A DNA stretch of 64,000 nucleotides from Larimichthys crocea (lineage: Eukaryota; Chordata; Actinopteri; Sciaenidae), in contig NC_040026.1 of NCBI RefSeq assembly GCF_000972845.2, forward strand, positions 1,480,526-1,544,525. The letters are read 5' to 3'. Made by a program: the position numbers and the translations under genes. This document shows positions 55,117 through 64,000 of the stretch, piece after piece; within the stretch, counting starts at the first letter, position 1; every line of letters starts with the position of its first letter. Under the pieces are notes generated by a model. The model made no database searches. It had not been told where the DNA came from and saw nothing but the letters and a program-made list of their open reading frames with translations.

Positions 55117-58100
55117 TGCGTTCCCCATGAGGACGCTCGTGTCGCAGCAGTACTGGGAAACCAGGGAAGGGCAGGACGCAAACACTGTAGAACCCTCAGT
55201 TAACCCTTCAGCCCAAGAGCACTGCAGCAATCAGGTGGAGCAGATATCAACCAAATGTCAGGGTGGGGGATTTATGCCACACATATTGAAGCTCCTGGTC
55301 TGTTTTCTAAAACCAGCTGATATTGTTATGGTTATCTGAAGGGCAGGAACAGGAAAAATTCCAAAGCATTCATTTCCATTCAATAGAAAAGAGCCAAAAA
55401 TAGGCAACTATTTATTGTCTGGTTTTAGTTTTAAAGGCATGAGGAATGTTTTCTGAAGAGGTTTATGCTTCCTCACTTTCACTTCTGTTCTCCATCTCTG
55501 AGAGATTTGCATGCATGGTCACTCTTGTTTCCGGGAATGATCCAGGTCCCAAACAATCCACCAAAAACTGCTTCACGTTCAAAGGAGGTTTCTGTGAAGT
55601 TTATTTTAATGTCAACCAGTGAGACACTGAAATGTGTCATATCATCACTCCAGTCCAGCCTTTACTCAGTTCAACGTAACATCAGTGTGTCGTCATTCAG
55701 AGTAAAAACACATAGGAAAAAAAGGTAGTCTGTAACTATTGAGCCCCAAATGTTCCACTATTAAATATATTCATAGTTCATCATTCAGACATATGAAGAA
55801 GCAATAATTTGTGAAATAGTTGAATGAATTAAGTCTGTTGTTCTCTCATAATCACTCATTTTTATTTCATGATGCTGTGTTTCCTGACAGTGGTGATGTC
55901 ACCGCCCTCTCACCTTTCAGCCAATCACATACCACTTTGCCTCCTAAGCTAACAAGCTTAACAATGGCTGCCAGACTTAGCCAGTTAGCCCCCGTTAGCT
56001 AGAATAACAATCTCAACATATATTGAAACTTAAAGTTTCTTAAATTAAATAAAGAGTTAAACTCAGTACACAGACACAGAAAGCTGTACTTTCTGCCTAC
56101 TTACCTGCCTAGCTTGCTAACTAGCTAGTTGAGGTTATGCCCTTGGTTCAGTACTCAGCATCACAGTGAACAGCTAACAGCAGCTAACGTCAGCTATCTG
56201 AAGTTCCTCAAAGTAAAAAACAACTCTGCAAAGAGCAAAGAGATGGACAGTCTTTCTCTATGCTCACTAAAAACAACAAGGAGATAGGTAACACTGCTAA
56301 CGCTGGCTCTTCACTTTGATGCTGAAGCCGGATAGCTAGTTAGCCAGGTTAGCTTGTTAGCATTAGCAGCTTTTTTTAAGCTTCAAGGCTAAAGAGGTTT
56401 AGTATCTGATTTTATTTACAACAGCAGCATCTAGTTGGTTATTTCATTATTACTTTGACGTTGTTGTTCCTGTGGCTAACAGGAGCTAACTGGCTACATG
56501 TGGTAGTTGTTCAACTTGCTAGCTTAAGAAAAGTAAGGGGTACATAGAAGGTAAAAAAAAGAGAGACAACAACACTATCATGAAATAAAAATGCCATTAT
56601 AGAATTAAAAACAGACTTTTGAAACATTTCTATAATAAAATACAAAATGATTTCCAATGAAACTCTAATAATCAGGTCAGTTATTTCACAAATTGTTGGT
56701 TCATTTATATATAGTACACAGTATATTCATATGATTACTTAGATTCTGTGTTTTTAGTGTTTAATATTGAACACTTTGGGCCTCCTTATGTAACAATATG
56801 TTTGGTCATTGCTTGACATGTACAGAATAGAGTGGAACACTACCTCTGAAAAAATGTGACAAAGAAGCTTCTCTGAGCTCTCTCTCTGAACCGCTCTGTT
56901 GTTCAGCCTTTGAGCCACATTTTAATCTTCACTGTGGTCGCCTGCAAGACAAAGTTCTCTATTATTTTCTTGTGTTTTGCAACAAATGTTCTTTACAGTT
57001 ACTCAATTCCAGAGCTAAGCCGAGGTCAGACCTGCTGTAACACCATAAGGGCCGAAGATTAAGGATTAAATTGGATCAGTCACGATTTCTACGCACATAT
57101 CTACACTTAGATATACACGATACACATTTATCTAACTGAAGGATGTGCTGGTATTGCTGCTTTGAACCCACGCAGCTGGCTGTGCAGTGATCTTAGCAAG
57201 TCCCTCCCTGAGTGATGGATTTCTGTATATATATATTCAGAAATATACAGAAATAATACAGAAATATATATATATAAATATAACAATGTTTATTCTGGTG
57301 TACCAGAGTCTTCTGAAAGGTGCTTCATCATTCAGTTGCCTTCCTCCTCAGTCTGTCTGTGTGTTTTAGCTCTCAACACCTGGATGGACAGGAGCTCAGG
57401 ATACTGTTTAGTTTTAAACTATAAAGAATGAATAGCTGAGTAGATTTTCACCTGCAGATGTGTCACCATCACCCCAGATTTCATATTTGATCTGCTGACC
57501 AGCATATTCCAGAGATCACCTTTACGTGTCCCCATAAGTTCCTACAGTGAACGTGCAGCATTACTTCCGTCAGACCAGCTCGCTGTGGTTCTGTTATTAT
57601 TTCAGATGGATGTGGTTTTAATATTGCTGCAGAATTGAAGTGGTATGATGGTATTTAGTGGTCATACTTACTGGTCCCTGAGCCCCAAGTGATCAGTTTC
57701 TCTATTTCTTTTCCAGAAAATGTATTATATCTCCTTATATATAGATAATCATTGTGATATAAAATGATATTTACTGTAACATAGGATTTTATTTTATTTT
57801 TTAAATCTTTTCCTCTGAAAGAACTTTTATCTCTTTTATCCATATTGTCCAATCAAATGACCAAAAACTGATGGACACAGTCATCCCGGGGCTTTTAGGG
57901 AACCTGAACCTTCTGAGGTTTGTTGGTGGTCCAGCCTTGATTCTCGCCCACTTGTAGTCTTAATCTAAAGATGGCATCAAACATGGCATCTGGGGTTTGA
58001 CCTCAGGTCTGTAGCCACCATCGAAGACACTGAGGTCGCAGTCTGATTCCAGACTTCATGTATAAAAATTTGACTAATTTAAGGCCATCAGGAACAAAAT

Positions 58101-58860
58101 GAATCAGTAATTTAACATTACACGGAGAAACCAAAATCTAAATGAGATTTGCAATCTAAGTTTTACAGACAACTGAAATGAAGTTAACAGCAATATTGAA
58201 AGAATTACAATGTTTTATTTTGTATATTTTTGGGGTGGGGTTGGGACTTGACCTCAGTATCTTTTATATTGTGGCTACGGCCCTGTTTGACCTGTGCTTG
58301 CTTTTATGTGTGCCTGTTTTAGTTTGTAGCTACACATTTTCAGTTTAAAGTGAAGGTGTGTGTGAACAAAGCAAAGCTGTCCTCTGGTTTACAGAACCAA
58401 AGCACTCGTGACAAAACGATCGGCATGAAACTACTGAAGGTTTTTTGACAATGCAAGAGAAGGATTTTTATTTTGAGTCGGCCCTCTTTTATATCATGAC
58501 AAACATATGGAATATGCTGCATGAATACGATCCAGTGAATGCTCTGTCTTGATCAGTGTACATGTTATCTATTGTTCTACTGTTTAGTTCACGACACAAA
58601 CGGACTCCATTGAGCATGGATTCATCCCGTGTGTTACGCAACCTGCAGAGTCGATAACATTATCTATCACACACATGCTCGGAGCTGAAACCTCTGCCAG
58701 TTGATTTATAGGGTGTGGGTGGGGGGGTGATGGACTATGATGTAGTTGTTCACAAGAAACATAAATGTATATTTTGTATTTTTTAAAGCGTCTATGTTCA
58801 GGACTTTTGACAAATCTGTTTGTGTATTGATTATGTCATGTTAATAAATATGCTCTTTTA
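55117..58860 (+). other. tmem94: tmem94 3' UTR and downstream
   Basis: About 3.7 kb without any coding exon, ending near a good polyadenylation signal. Contains many GCTAAC/GCTAGC short motifs (55920-56530) and an AT-rich (TATA)n stretch (57220-57285). The true UTR length is uncertain because an earlier AATAAA exists at 56048-56053. Confidence 0.5.
58843..58848 (+). terminator. tmem94 distal polyadenylation signal
   Basis: AATAAA followed 25-40 nt later by GT-rich sequence (GGTCGTGTTCAGAGTTTGTTG region), the usual downstream element. Confidence 0.6.
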
Positions 58861-58869
58861 TTTATGAGA

Positions 58870-59590
58870 TGGTCGTGTTCAGAGTTTGTTGCACACAAAA
58901 GTTTAACACAGTAACCAGAGGAAGAAAAATCTATTTCTTTTAGGTAGAAAAGGTACAAATGTGTGTCACAGTAAAACATGAGGTCCTGATTCAGTTCTGT
59001 TTGACCTCCAGACGTCCTGAATCCACTCCACAGTCCCACCTAAAGTGAATCTGGTTCTGCTCTCATGCTCTTAATATTTGATCTTGATTTTATTCTTGCA
59101 TTTTCATTAAAAAAAGTCCCTCAGTTCTTTATTGGTTTTTACATTGCACAGCGTCAACAATTCTATATAAATGTATAGAGAAAACCTCTATGCTGCTGTT
59201 GTTATTTCTGTTCCCTCGTACAAAGCCAGCCATCAGCCTGTCAGCGATCCCTCTAAAGTGATACACCAGATAGAATTGACTTAAGTTTCACATAATATAG
59301 AAAACACACTGTACAGAGTAAATTAAACCCAGAAAATGAGCCAAGCAAACAGCTGATGAATGACGTCCTCTTCAATAAGACGTGTGTGTAAGCCCATGTA
59401 GTATTGTGTAAAAGGGATCCAGGTCTTCATGAACTCTTATGTGTATTTGTTATGTGTGTTTCATTTTTTCTAACTTTTAAGAAATACACAAAAGTTGATT
59501 TTATTTATTCAGAAATGAATGACTCATGCAGCCGTGATCCCTGAAACTTCATAGTATACATTTTAAATCTTGGTTTTCATTTATTCATCT
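58870..59590. other. Intergenic between tmem94 and the third gene
   Basis: AT-rich; no gene, RNA or classifiable repeat was seen. Confidence 0.6.
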
Positions 59591-59592
59591 GT

Positions 59593-59761
59593 CACGTGTC
59601 ACTGTTATTATGACGTATTTCTCTCTGTTTTTGACGTCATAGCCGGTCACAGCTGATGTCCCGCGCGTGATCTGCTGAGGAAGTTGCCAATAGAGCATCG
59701 TCTGCTGGCACGAGTCAAGTTAGCGTGAAGCTGAACGAGAATACAGAAAACGACTTCCGGT
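59593..59761 (+). promoter_or_regulatory. Promoter of third gene: E-box, CRE, ETS sites
   Basis: CACGTG at 59593-59598 (within TCACGTGTC), half CRE TGACGTAT at 59611-59618, full palindromic CRE TGACGTCA at 59632-59639, and ACTTCCGGT (ETS) at 59753-59761. CpG density rises sharply from here to about 60.6 kb. No TATA box is evident. Confidence 0.6.
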
Positions 59762-59899
59762 TGACCTTTCAGAATAAAAATAAATGTATGTTGCGGTCAC
59801 GTTTCTGGTTCACGCACGACCAACGTGAATTGTTAAGGGAGGAGCCTGCTCAGTGGCAATAACCACATTGATCTCTCACGTTGTTATTAATCTTACGCA

Positions 59900-60045
59900 C
59901 ACTCGTATACTTGAACCATAGACGGCATTAAAGCTTTTAACCCTGGACGTAAAGTTTCCGGTGCACTCAAGACTTCCGCCGGCGAGCTTGACGAGCTGCT
60001 GCAGAGTCAGACAGGGTCGATTGAAAAGAGAGCGGGGTGGTCTGT
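59900..60045 (+). other. Probable noncoding exon 1 of third gene
   Basis: The start is approximate. The end is a strong donor (GTCTGT|GTAAGTG). It lies in the CpG-rich block 300 bp after the CRE. No ATG-initiated frame continues into the 62611 exon, so it is taken as 5' UTR. Confidence 0.45.
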
Positions 60046-62610
60046 GTAAGTGTCGTACATTCTGACATGTTTCATGTTCATGCTGACCTAACTTTAACAT
60101 CTGGACCGTGAAACACCGGCTGGCTCTGTCAGAGTTTGCGCGCGTGCTGAGGACGCGCGCTCCCCTGTCATAATGTTTGACTTGCTTGCATGTGTCAGCC
60201 AGCAGCTAGCTGCCGTTAGCTTGGCTAGCCTCGGAGAAGAAAGTGTGTTTGCGGTCGTTTTGACAGCTCGGCACGAAACCGAAAACAGACAGACGTCTTC
60301 TGGTCATTCGGAGGCTTACACCGGCTCGCGGTTTTCGTGTTGACAACACAGTTTATCCACAATAATGTAGAACGGAGACTAGAAAGAGCCAAGGTTATCT
60401 AACCAGCCGCGCGGCTGTTTCGTTGTTTTTAAGAGACGTGACACCGAACTCCGTTTAAAAAATATTCGCATTTAAAGATGGTTTCCTCTTGCGCAGATAC
60501 ATATTCACGCTATAACCTTCACGTATTAGTAGGAAAACTCGTTAAATTCGGTCCGGCTAAAATATTAAAGTTCACGTATGCAGCTACTCTTACCAAAACA
60601 ACGTGTTAGCGGCGGGACCGTCACCAAACAGCTCAATCTTTCCTGACATTTGGACTGTTTTTCCGACACACAGTGCTGTTTGATGGATGTATTCCAGGCC
60701 GAAAGTCTCTAAACATCTAATTAAGTCATGAACAGTCATAAGTTATCCATATACTCCGTCTACATACTTTCAGAAAGCAACGCCACTTAAAATTTCCATT
60801 TTTTTAAACGAGCTTCTGTTTAAAAAATCCAAAGCCAACATAACAGCTGCAGCCTGCACGCAGCATCAGCCATCCTGTTGTTTTGAAGGTAGGCCTGTAC
60901 TGGCAGGGCTGCCCTGTTTGCATATTCTTACCACAGTGAAGAACTGTATGAAGTAAGTCTCTGATGATTTCTGATGAAATGCTCTCCACACGATGACATC
61001 AAAGTGCAAATGTGACTGAACTTTCTCCCCCTTCTACCTGTCTGTCAGTAGTCTTGAACTTGGATGTAAACCATAAACAAAACAAAACACGAGAGCCGGG
61101 ATCGGAGAAGATTTGTGTCTTATTGTCACGATTCTCCCACGAGATGGACGTTGGAGTGTCCAAGTCCCATGTGTTTCTCAACTACAGCCCCAGAGCCCTC
61201 TTCTCCCAGTGAGACACGCATCTGCATGGTGGTGCCGTGTGCTCCTCCGGTCCTTGCGTGGTCCCTAATACTCTTCACTGTTGGCGTACCTCCAGTGCAT
61301 TCTGTTTCTGTGTGTCAGTCGTTAGCAGTGTGACGTTAAAAAAGACTCAGAAAGAATTGGATGCAAGAGTTCAGTGATTAATGGAATGGCTGGAGGTCGC
61401 CTGACTACAGTAAATGGTATTCAGTGTGCAGCAGCAGCTTTCAGTGCACTCTGTCTGGCAGTTAGGTTCAGGGCCGCTGCAGTTTGGCTTGGTGCATTTA
61501 AGCGCAGTGCTGAGTGTGTGTGTGTGTGTGCACAGTATACTAAATGTCTAATCATTTAGGCGACTACCTTGTGTGTATGACCGCTTGTGCATGTCTTTGC
61601 GGGCTAATGATGATGTAGTCTGAGCTAGTGAAAGGCTACATTGTAAGACTCTCCTCCAGTGGTTCTCAAAGCGGGGTCTTGGGACCTCCAGGAGGTCTTT
61701 GAGGACCTTCAGGGAGGTCTCTAACAGAAACAAGGAACACTTCGAGTTCACTGTAATTAATATAATGAGCTCACCCTTAGTCAGTACCGTCATAATAACC
61801 TTATGAGAAAACGATCTCACCACAAAGTCCATTTAGTATCTGTTCTGCAGCTTTCAGTCATATCGCATGATCTTCACCAGCCGACGGAGACAAATGAATG
61901 ATTTTTATTGGACGGACCCTCAACCAATCACCATCAATGGCAGCCAGTCACGAACAGTTGGATGAGCCCGGTATGTTCTGCTACATGGACCTGCAGCCTG
62001 GACGCAACAACCAATCGTCTGGTTTCCAGGCTGTGACTTCCCAGCAACACAGGCGTTAAGTTCTAAAAGTGCTCCAAAAAAAACAATTTCCATGACAACT
62101 AGGAGACATCTGCTGATGAAGATCATGTGATATGACCAAGAGCCAACAACTATGGACTCTTGGGTGAAGTGTATTTCAGATGCTGTTTTCAAGGTCTTTA
62201 TGATGTAGTTTGATTTAAGAAAAAGTCAAGATGTTTTTTGTCAAGAATTACCAACACGCTTACCAAGCGACTCCTCATGTATGTCAGTGGGACAGAATCT
62301 GATGGATCGGGTTTTAAGTTCTAAGCCATGTGTGGAATGAGAATGTTTGAGAACACCTGATCTGTTTTGAGTTCAGGCTGGCTTCTGCTTTCCGTTCTGT
62401 GCTGCATGACCGTACAGTTCTCCGTCAAACCAGCAAAATCCGCCGAGGATTGTACACGACAGCAGCTAACACATACTGACCGAGTGTCGTGAAGACATCT
62501 CATAGACAGGAGTTGATGAACTGGACAGCTGGGACCAGTCACAGACAGCAACACTATAACGCTGCTGCTGCTGCTGCTGGATGGGGACTCACGTTCGTGT
62601 CTGTGCTTAG
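60046..62610 (+). other. First intron of third gene (inferred)
   Basis: CpG-rich for its first 500 bp, then ordinary sequence. A 66-codon open stretch at 61012-61212 has no family resemblance. No other feature is supported. Confidence 0.4.
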
Positions 62611-62641
62611 GTGGAGCATCCCACTGGGTGCGCAGCGTGTC

Positions 62642-62945
62642 ATGGACGCAGTGAAGGAGAGTCACAAGAGCAGCCTGAGCTCGGGCAGAATGGTGGCCCT
62701 GGCTGCGGGGCTGTCTGTCGGGGCCACAGTGGGCTACATGGTCTATCGTCACATAAGCAGCACCAACAACAGTGAGTACACCAGACAAGTGTGTGTATGT
62801 GTGTGTTAAAGTTTGTGTCCATTCTCTGATGATCCTCTGTTTCTCCTGACCAGCTCAGGAGCCCAGCCCTGAGGTGTCCAAGATGACGCTTCCTGTAGAG
62901 GTTTATAGGAACATATCCAGGTACCAAGCCAAGTTTTTGGACATG
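62642..62945 (+). CDS. N-terminally anchored membrane protein, partial (5' end only)
   Basis: Two exons, 62642-62771 (exon begins 62611) and 62854-62945, join in phase to 74 codons and end at ATG|GTGAGT in phase 0. The gene continues beyond the window. The protein starts MDAVKESHKSSLSSGRMVAL. A single hydrophobic segment follows at residues 16-36 (VALAAGLSVGATVGYMVYR), then a polar linker and MTLPVEVYRNISRYQAKFLD. A short N-out anchor with a basic flank is typical of outer-mitochondrial or ER signal-anchored proteins (inference). The ATG has G at -3 and +4. I do not recognise the family. Confidence 0.7.
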
Positions 62946-64000
62946 GTGAGTACTTCACTACATGATGTAGCATTCAGGCGGGTGGTGTACAGAAGGGAGG
63001 TGACGTAGTATAAAGACAGTGTTTAGAGAGGAAGTCGTGGTGGATGAACGGGGTAAACACAGGACTATCACCTTGGAGACTGAGGCTGTGAGACAACTAT
63101 TAGACTTTGTTGACTTCAGTATGTTTTTTTCGTTGACTTCAGTTTTCAGGTGCAGTTTGGTTATGTTCAGTGACATCATGGTTTGGGTTACAAACAGAAA
63201 CACATTCCAGGAGAACGTCTCCCACTTGCACGAGCACAGGTTCAAACACATGCAGACCAAATGCCTCAAAAATCATTTTCCAATGAGCAAGATGATGATT
63301 CATATTGTTTGTTTTGTTTTGACCAACAGTCAAAAGATATTCAGTTTACTCTCATGTAAGACAAACAAACATTACATCTTATATTATACCTTATGTTTTG
63401 CTTTGTCATTTTTCCTTGAAAATGACTGATTCATTTTCTGTTAATGACTAAACACTTCATCCAGCAGTCTGTCAAGACAGTTTATGTGTAGAGCCCAGAT
63501 CTACCTCAGAGCGCCTCAGTCTGTTACATACACCACCCTCTCTCCTCCGTACACCACCCTCTCTCCTCCGTACACCACCCTCTCTCCTTCATTCTTTTTT
63601 TGATCTTCACTTGAACCGTCCATTTCATTTTATTGTTTTATTCTTAGCTAGATTCTATTTTCTGCTGCGTCAAGAGGACCAGATTTCCTGATGGAGATCA
63701 GAGTTCAGTGTTTTGTCTCCATGGAGATGTGATGTTGTCTCATGCTGATGATTTCATGCTTATGTAGATGAAGGTGACAGAGAGGAGAGGAAACTTTAAA
63801 ATGAGGCTTCATTTGAGCGTCTTTGTTTTTTTCACTGTTCTGTATGTCAGTCTTAAACGTTGTAACTGACTGAGTTGTAAGGCGGTGCGTGTCATGTGAT
63901 CTGTAATGTGTCCCAGATGATGAGGAATAACACTGAGTCATTTGTTTTTGAAATGTGACATTTTTCAATCCAAACCTCTCAGATCTGTCAAACAGCTCTT
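62946..64000 (+). other. Intron of third gene to window end
   Basis: No further exon in the needed phase was recognised. A 21-bp tandem repeat lies at 63529-63590; the rest is unremarkable. Confidence 0.5.
63529..63590 (+). repeat. 21-bp minisatellite, about 3 units
   Basis: Unit starts TACACCACCC and continues TCTCTCCTCCG; copies start at 63529, 63550 and 63571, the last incomplete. Confidence 0.92.

Noticed and set aside
61012..61212. 66-codon open frame as an exon of the third gene
   Set aside because: No family resemblance, no matching phase with the 62611 exon, weak splice sites.

Overview
The window is nuclear DNA from a vertebrate, almost certainly a ray-finned (percomorph-like) fish. 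Genes are split into many short exons with GT/AG borders and compact introns. There are dense (CA)n/(GT)n tracts and many small transposon relics of teleost type. No prokaryotic, viral, CRISPR or rRNA feature was seen.

Region 1 (1-24.9 kb, + strand) holds a class XV myosin tail gene, most likely myo15b. I could thread 41 coding exons from an ATG at 4161 to a stop at 24271. Their lengths sum to 4992 nt, exactly 1664 codons, with every junction in phase. The protein reads MyTH4, FERM lobe F1, a roughly 490-residue low-complexity insertion, FERM lobes F2/F3, SH3, MyTH4, FERM. No motor or IQ exon lies in the window. A TATA-type promoter just upstream and an in-frame stop in the putative leader exon suggest a tail-only (headless) transcript.

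Region 2 (28.2-58.9 kb, + strand) is tmem94 (KIAA0195; ER P-type-ATPase-like Mg2+ transporter). It has a CCAAT/YY1-like promoter, a 5' UTR exon, 29 coding exons (4104 nt, 1367 aa) and a long 3' UTR. A second possible first coding exon lies in the first coding intron. In human, MYO15B and TMEM94 both map to 17q25.1, so this looks like conserved synteny and favours myo15b over myo15a.

Region 3 (about 59.6 kb to the window end, + strand) is the 5' part of a third gene. It has a CpG-rich promoter with a palindromic CRE and an E-box, a probable noncoding first exon, and two coding exons (74 aa) for a protein with an N-terminal membrane anchor. I could not name it; it continues beyond the window.

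Introns and intergenic DNA contain LINE relics (L1-like and L2-like), a tRNA-derived SINE, a Tc1/mariner-like MITE and a Tc1 end. They also contain a hAT MITE with a perfect 8-bp target duplication, a three-copy TTAA-ended MITE family, and a PIF/Harbinger-like element carrying a MADF-like coding remnant. The most interesting signals are the apparent headless start of the myosin gene, the split first FERM domain, several short introns flanked by complementary AC and GT repeats, and the alternative tmem94 start exon. I found no wholly unknown system.
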